Of a stretch of 64,000 nucleotides of DNA, positions 44,127 to 53,454 are shown piece by piece. The translations under genes and the position numbers were made by a program. A model generated the notes under the pieces. It did not search any database and was not told the origin of the DNA. It was given only the letters and a program-made list of their open reading frames with translations. The stretch comes from Blattamonas nauphoetae (lineage: Eukaryota; Preaxostyla; Oxymonadida). The first letter of the stretch is position 1, and every line of letters starts with the position of its first letter. The stretch is from NCBI GenBank assembly GCA_033064195.1, contig JARBJD010000290.1, positions 1 to 64,000 of the forward strand, read 5' to 3'.

Positions 44127-47100
44127 TAGTGCCTCCACAAACCCGTCAAAAATATATAAACCCGTTTTTATTCACCTAGACCCAGAATTCGAACTATAGT
44201 GGAAAAAAGTCATCTTATATATTCCTAGAAATGCATTGGTGATGGTATTGAGAGAGAAATTGCACTTGATATTGATTGATGAAATGAGAATGGATCTAAA
44301 GAATGGGTAGTGAGGATGTAAGATGGCTGAAGAGCGCGTGTCCACAGGGGATGACCGTGTCTCAGTCTCGATCTGTTGTCAGAACGAGAAGAAGACACAG
44401 AAGGACAGGACGACGAGATCCTGAAGAGGCAGAGAGAGACAATGAAGAGAGAGGAGTGAAGAAAGATGGCAGAAGAGCAATAACGATGAGAAGAGGAGAA
44501 GAAACACAAACCACATTCTCGATGAAGTATTCCTTCATTTTGAACGTTTCGAAGCATTCGCTGATCCTTCACATCTAGTCGAGAACGCTCTTCTGCCCAT
44601 CCGTGTTCTCGTTGGCGGCGGTGAGTGAAGCGACGGTGCCGACTTGGCTGGAAATGTATTTGTTGAACTTGCGAGCCTGCTCGACCACTCTCCGCTCCAT
44701 CTCCTTCTGCTGCTTCTCCACGTCGTGTTCTGTCACCGGCTGCATGTTCCGCTTCGATCGTTGTTTGCGAGGGGTCATGCTGGGCACGTGCTTGGCGGGC
44801 GAGAGAGGTGCGAGTGACAGCTTCTTTCCCCTCTTCGTTTTGGCTGGCTAAGCAAGAGTGGGAACTTGGAGTGGCTGGATTGTCGTTTGGGACTGCAGAT
44901 CGCTTCGGGTCCGCCGCAACTGTGTCTTGTTCACTTCCTCACCCTTCTCCAGCGCGTAGGAGTACTCTCTCACCTTTCTCATGTCACTCTCAGTGAAGTG
45001 CATCATATACGATCCGATCTTGTCGCCGATGTCGTCCAAGTAGTGCGGTTGGTGTGAAGTGACGCTGGCAGGCTTGAATTTCTCGATTGAGGAGAGTTGT
45101 GCAGCTGACTCGCTCACTCCAATACATTCTGTCTGCTTGTCGGTCGTGATGAGCCAGTCTTTGGAGAGAAGGTGCTCCAGTTCTGCGTTTTGGGCAAGGA
45201 GGGAAGAGACCTCGAAGGAGAGGGTGTCGATGCTGAAGGGAAGAAAGGAAAACAGAAAGGAGAATGATTGAGGAGAGAAGGGCATGAAAGAACGAAGAGC
45301 AAAGACGATGAATGAGATGAGATGCACACCGCTGGTTGGATTCGTCGAGTGACTGGTTTGTTGCGGTCAGGTTGGCTTTGAGTGTGTCTCGCTCAGTCGT
45401 GAGCTGATCAATGTTCGTGTTGAGTGTCTCGATGGAATGGCTCTTCTCTTTGTTCATCCCAATCCACTCATCCACCTCCCTCTTCGTCTCCTCCAACCGC
45501 GTGTTGTTCTCCCGCTCCATCTCCATCTTCTGCCTCGTCTACTCCAAACTCTTTTCCGGCGTGTTTTTGTCTGTGGCCAGCGAAGCTGCCTCGAACTTGG
45601 AACTCTGACATTGTTTCGGTCAGTCGAGCGTTCTCCTCTGTGAGACGAGTCAGTTCGGAGTGTTCCTCAGCCGAGACTGAACCTATTGTTCGTAGTTCTT
45701 TTTCATACTTCGCCTTGTCAGCCGAGCGCTGTCGTTCTACTTCGACGAGTGTTGCTTTCAAAGAATCGATTATTCGCAACAGATCTGCATTCGATGCAGA
45801 AGATGCGGATGTGTCGACGAGTTGTTCTAATTCCTGTTTCAGAGATGAGTCGACACTGCCATCCTTCTGCTTGACCACTCCAATCTGCTGTTCGGCATCA
45901 CTGTCCAATTCATTTGGAGAGAGACGGTGCTCTTCGGCTGTTGTTGGTGCTCATGTGAACTGCCTCGTTGCGACATGTGCATCTGAAGACGTTGTTGGCG
46001 GGGTGTGTCGTGTCAGATCAGCCGGACGAGTTGTGTTTTCCTGTTTGGGTTTTGGGTCCAGTTCAATCAAGTCGCTGTTGTCAGAATCATCCTTCTTGTC
46101 CTCTTCCTTCCGCTCTGGCTCGTCCTGCTTCCCGCGAGGAGCAATTGGTGGGTGGGTGGAGCAGGGTGAGGGGAAGCATAGCTCGCTTTGGGATCGGAGG
46201 GAGAGTTGCAACTGTTGCTCTTGTCGACTCGCTGGTCATCTGAAAAACACCCTGAGGTGGATGAAATGGGGTGATATCTTTGGTGACCTCGCTTTCTGGT
46301 GGGCCTGAGGCTGGATCACAAGGGTTCTGATGAGATGGATTCCTGGACCTGCCGGCGGGCGAGCTCGGTGGTGAGAGACCCTGCAAGAGAAGGAGTGCCG
46401 CGACGACTTGTGTGAAGGTGCGTATGAGCGTCTTCTCCGAGAACTCCTTCGCGACGTCGATTGCGTGCCTCACTGACTGGCTGTCTGGGAGGTGGCCATG
46501 AAGTCGTACTCGGCGGCGTTGGAGATCATCTCGAGCGCGTTGTCCATGTCGCTGTACCTCATCAGTCCCGCGCATCACCAGTCGCACAAGGCCAGATGAC
46601 GCCCCCACGGGCAAAGGTGGGCTGGCCAGAGTTCTTTGTATAGGATTCATTGACTCGGCAACATGTGTTAAATCATGTAAAGAGTGTCCAACATGATCTG
46701 AATGGTGATAAAGCAAGTTTACAACACGAATTGGTTGTGTCACGGTTCGTGTGATATTCTCTTCATTCATGGACAAACATCGAACAATGGATGACTTTTA
46801 ATCGTCTTGTGATGTTTGTTCCTCCAAATTCTCAATTAGATCTCCGGAGAACGAATTGATCATTGACTTTTGTGTTGGTGGTTGATGAGCTTGTCGATAG
46901 ATGTGGTAATCTTCTGAAAAAATAGTGGTGGTGATGGAGAAGAGGTGGTAGACGGGAAATTAGACATCGACGATCTTATATTCTGAGAGAGAGGGGGAGT
47001 TGAAATTAGATACCCATTCTTTGAAATTGAGTTCGACACAATTGAAATCAGATGCAGATAACCTAGATATTGCAACTCGTTTCTACTTCACCTAACTTTG

Positions 47101-47184
47101 ACTCACTGCTGAGATAATAGGATTATTAAGTTCTTTTCGAATAAAAACGGGTTTATATTTAAAAACGGGTTTGTGGAGGGTCTA
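44127..47184. mobile_element. Element D: 3,058-bp TIR element flanked by TGA
   Basis: Ends TAGTGCCTCCACAAACCCGT and, inverted, TAGACCCTCCACAAACCCGT, each followed by a second AAACCCGTTTTTATTC. TGA lies on both sides (44124-44126 and 47185-47187). Joining with one TGA gives WSSG-LIQLANC, the same length as the paralogue and in frame. It carries a minus-strand coiled-coil gene piece with an intron and no recognised transposase. Confidence 0.75.
44838..46776 (-). pseudogene. Coiled-coil host gene fragment carried by element D
   Basis: Minus-strand order: HVAESMNPIQRTLASPPLP and AIDVAKEFSEKTLIRTFTQV (46700-46390), an acidic/Pro-rich linker (DDSDNSDLIELDPKPKQE), then long coiled coil (SSLKQELEQLVDTSASSA, EEHSELTRLTEENARL, RENNTRLEETKREVDEW). 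A GT...AG intron at 45233-45329 (97 nt) is in phase. IDTLSFEVSSLLAQNAELE follows, with a C-terminus ending QPLQVPTLA. At least three frame breaks and a stop near 45540 show decay. The family is not recognised; a membrane-traffic or cytoskeletal coiled-coil protein is plausible. Confidence 0.5.
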
Positions 47185-47187
47185 TGA

Positions 47188-47810
47188 TCCAGCTGGCCAA
47201 CTGCACAACAACCCTCGACAACGTCAAGTTGACCCATCTCGATCAAGGAGCGATCAACATGAAAGGAGGAAACATCTCCATCGAAGCAGGGACATTCCAC
47301 GACAACTCGCCACACCACCCGACCTTCAAATCATTCAGACGCAACATCCACTGCACTGATTCAGGCAATATCACCATCGAGAGTCTGACGGGAGGAGACG
47401 GGTTCAGAGGATCATCAGCGTGGATCTCGCAGAACGACTGCAATCTGATTGGCGAACCTTCGCAGATGGAATCTCCCCTCTTCATCCCAACACTGTCTCC
47501 AGACTCGAAGAGTACATTCAACAAGAATACTTTGTTGTTCACAATTGAAATCAGTGGATCTTTGCTCATTCCATGTGGTCTCTGGCTGGAGGTTGTCGAA
47601 ATCACAAAAGACAAGACTGAAAATCAAACAAAATCGTTTGAAATGACCTCTTCTTTCTACGACACAATCACAGAAGACTCAATCTCACTCAAATGGCGAG
47701 GAAGGCTCATCTATGGTAACAACCTCAAGACAGACTCCTTCGTCATCCAGCAGAGTTCATCCGAGAAGTTCTCGCAGGCCATCAAAGACAACATGAAATG
47801 GTGGATTCCT
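47188..47810 (+). CDS. Surface gene segment 6: beta-helix end
   Basis: Reads LDNVKLTHLDQGAINMKGGN then SPHHPTFKSFRRNIHC, parallel to LTDLQQGAIRMSGGN and FPSLSHNIHC in the paralogue. It ends DNMKWWIP at the CCT where the DIRS element sits. Confidence 0.85.
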
Positions 47811-47880
47811 CCAAGACAAACGAGTGCTCCTCAACACATCGAGATAGTACACTGACGTGTAATGGGTGCCAGATCGAAAC
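47811..47880 (+). repeat. DIRS left inverted terminal repeat
   Basis: Contains GCTCCTCAACACATCGAGAT and AGTACACTGACGTG, repeated inverted at the right end. The outer 25 bases differ between ends, as is usual for DIRS. Confidence 0.9.
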
Positions 47881-48157
47881 TGACACAAAGAAACCAAATA
47901 AGAAGTTTTATCTGTTTCTTTAAACCCAACGGGGAACATAAAGTTCACAGGTTGGTTTGCCCCTATAAGGACCGTTGAGGAAACAAAAAAAGTGTGGGCA
48001 AGAAATCCCTAACAGGGAACAAAAACTTGCCAAATGGTCCAAGTGGACGAGGTGAAGTGAAACAAAACCAACACTAGTGGTACAACAGAGTGTGCAGCCC
48101 AATTACCAGCTGTGGGGTCCAGAACGTGCCGGCTTGTGTGGCAGAGTTGTAATGTTT

Positions 48158-48233
48158 GAGGAGCACTCGTTTGTCTTGGAGGAGTTCCCCCTGGTCACTC
48201 CAAGCCCAAACGAGGGCTCCTCAACACATCGAG
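48158..48233. repeat. DIRS internal complementary region
   Basis: GAGGAGCACTCGTTTGTC is the complement of the left outer end. It is fused to AGTTCCCCCTGGTCACTCC, the complement of the right outer end. The trinucleotide shared at the fusion equals the CCT at the insertion site. This template joins the ends during circle formation in DIRS replication. Confidence 0.9.
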
Positions 48234-48286
48234 TGTTGAAAGGAGAAACTAAATGTATAAACTGAATGAAAAGAGAGAGAAAGAAA

Positions 48287-49575
48287 TCAATGAGAAGTGA
48301 AAGGAAGATAGTCCAAATGTGTTCTTCGATTCTCCTTACTACTTGTCGTGGCCGAATCCCTCAGGGGCTGCCACCATTCGCGTGCCAGTTCTGGAGCCGA
48401 GGTCCCAATCAAGATCGGCGCCGAATAGTAGTCGTCGGCCGCCGTTGATCGCTGCGACCACCCAACATGCCCGTTCAGGACGTCAAGTGGTACCTTGGCC
48501 ACTCTGCGTAGGTAGCTTACGGAGGAATGCTTGATGGTATAGGGTCCGAAAGGTTCAGGGACTCCAATCTCTGTCAGAATGTCTTTTAACATAGCGGCAA
48601 CCTGCGGCATCTTTGCAGCCGAACCATCATTCATGTTGATCCAGACTTTTGACTCTTTGAATTGATCTGGATCGGATAGCTCAGGGAAGGCGGAGATGAC
48701 ATTTGATCTGTGTTGTGACAGGGCAATGAATGGAGAGTAACTTGGTTCACCCTCATCGCGGACACAGCGGATTTCTTTTTCAGTTTGGTTCTTTTTCGCA
48801 ATGATCGAGATAGTCGCGAAGGACTCAGGGTTGTGATCAGACTTCTTGATGAACTCAATATCCTTCCAACGGAGATTCACAATCTCCGTTCTGCGACAGC
48901 AGGTTGAGGCGAGGAGAAGTGCACAGGTTCGACGCTGATGTAGAGTGTGATCTGAGTGGGCTCGCTCCCAAGTTGATCGTACCCAATCCAAAAGGAGGTT
49001 AATGTGCCACATCACATGGTATTTCTTCTGGTGTCTCGATGACGGGCTCTCCTTCGCTAGTAGTTTCCGGTACGAAGAGATGTGGGAGTGTGGAGAGTGG
49101 AGCGTTGGGTGAAAGAGGCCGAGGGACTTGACCACTTTGACAAGGACTGTGTGTGGTAGTTGACTGGGAGGAGGGAACTGTTGTGCGAGTTCCTCCATGA
49201 ACGTGCACAGAATCGGTTCGATCTTGTTCGAAGGCTGGATGATGGTGTCGGACGAGAAGTTGTTGTTCTGGCAGAACAGTCGAAACAACTTCCACGCTCG
49301 CATCCACGGTCCTTTCTGTTTATATCGCTTCTCCTCTCTTTGCACAACTCGTCCATCAATCTTTCCTATTCGACACAGCTCGCGGAAGAAGTGCAGTCCA
49401 TCGATGTTCTCCTGCCCACTATAGAAACTCTTACCATTCCGGGCGGGAGCTTCAGCTCTCTGTCGTTGCTTAAATATTGAGTCATTTGAATGAATGGGCC
49501 TAGAACGAATGATTCCACTTCGACTTTTTTCAGGAGAGGGACCAAGGTTGATTGTCCCAGTTTGGGGTGATCAGA
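48287..49575 (-). CDS. Tyrosine recombinase of the DIRS element
   Basis: The minus frame is open from about 49575 to 48287 (about 425 codons). The C-terminal catalytic part shows the Arg box CRRTEIVNLRWKDIE, the His box YTIKHSSVSYLRR and the end GHVGWSQRSTAADDYY with the likely nucleophilic Tyr. It would integrate the circular DNA copy. No ATG is obvious at the frame start. It overlaps the end of the RT reading region in another phase, as in other DIRS elements. Confidence 0.8.
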
Positions 49576-49744
49576 ATCCCCTGATGAACTGTTTCCTTCA
49601 TCAGCTTGTTCAGAACCCGAGTGATCAGCAGAATAGGAGGATGAAGAAGTGGTTGAATCATCCCGGACCAGTCGAGGGAGAATGCGTTTCTTCCAACTGC
49701 GTTTTCGTCCTGAGATAGCGAGACATATGCTGCGCATTGTTTGT

Positions 49745-51346
49745 TCAGCGCTGATGCAAAAGATCGATCTGCGGATCGAGTGACAATCTTTCTTGAATGG
49801 TTTTCATTGCCTGTGGAGTGAATGTGTATTCTGCCTGCGGATGAAGTCTTGACAGGGCATCCGCAGTGGAATTGAGTGTCCCAGGGATGTGGTTGATCCC
49901 GGTCATCGTCAGGCCCGCTGTCTGGATCGTTTTTAGTGTCAGCCGGGTGATTGGAGTCAACGCTGGGCATGCTCTCTGCCTCCGAAGGTTGTTGACTGCT
50001 GCAGTGTTGTCGCTGAACACCTGGACTGCTGTAACTCCTTGTGGATGGAGGATCGGTGCTGCTCGGATTACTGCAAACCTGATTGCTGCAGTTTCTTTCC
50101 AGTTGGATGTCTCTGTCTGTTGTCGTTCCGTCCAGCTGTCGTGTAGGTACGTTGTCTGTCCGTTCCTCTCCAATACACACCCCCACCCCATGGGACTGGC
50201 ATCTACAGTCAAGCTCGCTTGTGGGGTCTGTTGTCTGAACGAATGTGGTATATTCTCCGTGATCGTTGCCTTCCAGAATGTGATCTCTCCCTTGAGAAGG
50301 GGAGACAGCTGAGCCTTGGAGTTCCATCCTGCCTTCCGGACTGTTTCGTCTCTCAACTTGTTGAATCTTTTGAGATAGAGACTCGCTGAGGGAACGACTT
50401 CGCGCAAGAAGTTGAGCTGGCCTGTAATTTTCGCCAGCGCTCTGACCTGTATCAGCTGGCTGGATACCGCCTGCGGCCAAAGAATGCGAAGGGTGTTCAG
50501 CAGCTTGCTCTGCCTGGACTGTGTAATGGAAAGGCTCTGAGTATGTGATGCTATCGTCCAACCGAGAAAGTCGATCGTTTGACTTGGGATTGTCTGACAT
50601 TTGTTCTGAGACAGTTCGAATCCCAGTGCTTCCAACCTTTCCATGGCTTGCTTTGTCTTCGTTTCTGCTTCCTCTTTGGTCTTGAATAGGAGTAGAATGT
50701 CGTCGAGGTAAAACACAATTGGAGTCTGGAGCTCTTCTCTCATCGATTTGACTGCAATCTTGATAATTTTTGTGAAAGTCCGCGGTGCGGTTGCAAGCCC
50801 GAAGGGCATTCCAACATATTGGTAGAAGGTGTTGTTGTAGCCGAAGCACAGATAACGACGAAGCTGAGGAGGTACTATGACATGTTGATAAGCGTTCCGA
50901 ATGTCTAGACTGGTCATCCATTCCCCACCGACAATCAGGTCCATCACTGTTTTGATATTTTCCATTTTGAAATGGTCCACCTGAATCTCGTCGTTCAGAG
51001 GTGACGCATTGAGTATTTTTCGGAATTTCCCCCCAGGCTTGGGGACTAAGAACGTATGGAGCGACATTCCTACTTCCTGAATCGGCACCTCGACAACAAC
51101 TCCTGCCCTCAACTCTTCCTCCAGGAGAGCCCGGAACGCCTCCGTTTCCTCCGGGTTCCCACGGAACGGAGGCGCCCAGCTCAAGTTCTGGAGTCGCTGT
51201 GGAGACTCCGCATCTTTCCAATTCCAAAGTGCACCTGCCTGCACTCGCTGCGCTCCCCCAACTTTCGTCCAGTTGTCTATTGAGTTGAGGAGACGAAGTG
51301 GGAGAGGAATCTGCTCTGAGACTAAATTCGAGGCCGCTGTTTTTGA
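49745..51346 (-). CDS. Reverse transcriptase-RNase H of the DIRS element
   Basis: Minus frame with RT blocks HTFLVPKPGGKFRKILNA, MTSLDIRNAYQHVIV, MPFGLATAPRTFTK, the catalytic FYLDDILLL and LGFELSQNKCQTI. RNase H follows with VDASPMGWGCVLE, KETAAIRFAV, SDNTAAVNNLRRQ and HIPGTLNSTADALSRL. All catalytic acidic residues appear present. The 5' part of the frame lies beyond the MITE at 51349-52197; without it RT overlaps the gag end in another phase. It looks capable of activity apart from that insertion. Confidence 0.9.
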   Translation of the reverse strand, partial: SKTAASNLVSEQIPLPLRLLNSIDNWTKVGGAQRVQAGALWNWKDAESPQRLQNLSWAPPFRGNPEETEAFRALLEEELRAGVVVEVPIQEVGMSLHTFLVPKPGGKFRKILNASPLNDEIQVDHFKMENIKTVMDLIVGGEWMTSLDIRNAYQHVIVPPQLRRYLCFGYNNTFYQYVGMPFGLATAPRTFTKIIKIAVKSMREELQTPIVFYLDDILLLFKTKEEAETKTKQAMERLEALGFELSQNKCQTIPSQTIDFLGWTIASHTQSLSITQSRQSKLLNTLRILWPQAVSSQLIQVRALAKITGQLNFLREVVPSASLYLKRFNKLRDETVRKAGWNSKAQLSPLLKGEITFWKATITENIPHSFRQQTPQASLTVDASPMGWGCVLERNGQTTYLHDSWTERQQTETSNWKETAAIRFAVIRAAPILHPQGVTAVQVFSDNTAAVNNLRRQRACPALTPITRLTLKTIQTAGLTMTGINHIPGTLNSTADALSRLHPQAEYTFTPQAMKTIQERLSLDPQIDLLHQR

Positions 51347-51348
51347 TA

Positions 51349-52197
51349 CCCTCCTTCCAAAACCCGTCACTTTCCAAAACCCGTCACACTTTTGACGGGT
51401 CATCTTTTTGTTGTTTCCACCTCTCATTTTCATCTCAAAATTGTTTTTATTCAACTTTTTTTTGAAATGAAATCAATTGAAAACAAATCGAGAAAAAAGT
51501 CAACATAGTAATACCTCCTTGTTCTGGTCAAGGTGATCAACCCTGAATTTTGTTGTGGGTGATCCTCCTCGACCAGTCATCGTACAGACCTCTCGTTTTC
51601 ACTGAATCGAATGTTTTGGTGGAATTGAAGCTTTTCTGTCATTTTCAATCTTGTTTATGCAACAGACATTTCCGTCATTTCATCATTTTGCGCCCAACGA
51701 TCAAAAATGCAACCTTTCCGTCACTACAACTTCTTCACTTGTCACAAATTTTTGTAAAAATCATTCGGAGAGCATCATTCTCTTGGTCAAATGATAATTT
51801 CTTCAAAAAAGTTTAGATAGATGCCAAATTTGTGTGAAAACTGTCGAAAACATGAGTTTTTAGAAAAAGATGAGAATTAAGAGTTGTTCAGAAAAGAATG
51901 AAAATGGCAGAAAAGCTTCAATTCCACCAAAACATTCGATTCAGTGAAAACGAGAGGTCTGTACGATGACTGGTCGAGGAGGATCACCCACAACAAAATT
52001 CAGGGTTGATCACCTGGACCAGAACAAGGAGGTATTACTATGTTGACTTTTTTCTCGATTTGTTTTCAATTGATTTCATTTCAAAAAAAAGTTGAATAAA
52101 AACAATTTTGAGATGAAAATGAGAGGTGGAAACAACAAAAAGATGACCCGTCAAAAGTGTGACGGGTTTTGGAAAGTGACGGGTTTTGGAAGGAGGG
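51349..52197 (-). mobile_element. Foldback MITE, copy 3 (inside the DIRS element)
   Basis: 849 bp, TA on both sides (GA-TA left, TA-TC right), same termini as copies 1, 2 and 4. Its unique centre is in the opposite orientation. It splits the gag/RT overlap, so it inserted after the DIRS element or its parent formed. Confidence 0.9.
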
Positions 52198-53363
52198 TAT
52201 CGTTGGTTGTATGGGCCTTTTGTTTGATTCGGGGGGAGGCCTGACCCCCCACTGGGAGAGAAAGCCGAATGATTCATGGTCTGAGATTGACTATGACCGC
52301 CCTGTGTTCCATTTGACTGGCGCTGATTTGGAGGGGTGAGCAGATCTGAATCCACCGAGGCAGGCTGAGTTAAGTTCAATATAGATGCTATTCGACCAGA
52401 ATTCGAAGGTGTCACGTTTCTGGCATAATGCGCGCAACACGCCGCATCAGCAGAAGACATCATTGCTTCCCCGATCGTCGACAGAATGTGTGAGGGAGGT
52501 TGTTCATCGCATACTTGTCCGTAGACCTCAGCCATCAAGCCAACTGAAGAAAGGCTGGATTGGGTCGATGTAAGGAGCGCCTGATCTTGAATTCGTCTGT
52601 CCGGAGTGAGAATGAGGCTATTCTTAGCCATTTCGACAGGAATCTCCAGGACGTTCCGCATTGAAGATGATCGTAAGTTCGATGCGTCCCTCTGCTGGGC
52701 CGGAAGCGCAACCTTAAGCCAACCCCTTTTGAAGGTCGGCTCTTGCTTTCGCAACTCCCGGAGAATATTCTTTTTCAATTGTTCTTGTCTTCGGCGGGAA
52801 CTGCGGTGCGACATGCGTCGTGACCAGTGTGTTCTGGATGAGCTTGATCTTGACCGACTTCCGTGATGTTTCTTCCATCCTTTTGCTTTTCGTCGATGAT
52901 CTCTCCTTTTTTGGTGACTTCGTCGCCTTTCATCACGAGAACTCGATGAGGAACTGTCTCTGCTGGACGATAAGGATGATGAAAATTCTGATGTGCTTGT
53001 GCACGAGTCATTGTTGTATTTATGCCGGTTGTGTCCATTTGAACGTGCTGAGCGCCGTTGATCCCGAGAAATAGATGAATCTGAATCCTCAGCTGGATCG
53101 ATTCCACTCGCCATGTTCCGCTTCATTTTTCGGATTTCTCTTCCCAAAAGTTGCTTCCTGTCACTTTCTTGATGTTGTGAATCCATCGATTGGGCATTGT
53201 CTCGACTTGATTCCATGATTTTTTGCGTATTCATCTGAGTCAACAATGTTGGTATTTTGTCTGCAATCTGAGCCGCAAGCGTAATAATAAGCTCGTCATC
53301 GAACTGCTGGCGGACTTGTGATGGAGTTTGCGGCAAGGTCTCTTCGTTTCGAAGTTGAGACAT
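52198..53363 (-). CDS. Gag-like protein of the DIRS element
   Basis: From ATG 53363 (MSQLRNEETLPQTPSQ) the frame has a helical start, then a long Ser/Arg-rich basic region (SSSRDSSSSSSRDERRR) at residues 110-200. A C-terminal part includes ILNLTQPASVDSDLL and a Gly/Asn/Gln-rich end, cut by the MITE at PYNQRY. Without the MITE it would end nine codons later. The Arg/Ser block probably binds nucleic acid. It precedes RT, as expected for DIRS. Confidence 0.7.
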
Positions 53364-53451
53364 GTTTCGATCTGGCACCCATTACACGTCAGTGTACTAT
53401 CTCGATGTGTTGAGGAGCCCTCGTTTGGGCTTGGAGTGACCAGGGGGAACT
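53364..53451 (-). repeat. DIRS right inverted terminal repeat
   Basis: Inverse of 47811-47880 over its inner 60 bases, then the outer end TTGGAGTGACCAGGGGGAAC that is matched by the internal complementary region. Confidence 0.9.
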
Positions 53452-53454
53452 CCT

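Larger units (their letters stand above)
47811..53454 (-). mobile_element. DIRS-type tyrosine-recombinase retrotransposon
   Basis: A full-length element of 5,644 bp. Minus-strand order is gag, RT-RNase H, tyrosine recombinase. It has inverted terminal repeats (47811-47880 and 53364-53451) and an internal complementary region at 48158-48233 that fuses the complements of both outer ends, the diagnostic DIRS layout. There is no target duplication beyond the shared CCT (47808-47810 and 53452-53454), as expected for circle integration. An 849-bp MITE interrupts it between gag and RT. Removing the whole element joins IP-LVVILAVALL in frame. Confidence 0.9.

Noticed and set aside
44124-47187. TA target duplication for element D (and E)
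   Set aside because: It leaves an in-frame TGA at the join, whereas a TGA duplication restores frame and length against the paralogue in both cases.
49530-51377. 615-residue minus frame overlapping the RT gene
   Set aside because: It is another phase of the RT-RNase H gene; the 49745-51346 frame carries all RT and RNase H motifs and this one carries none.
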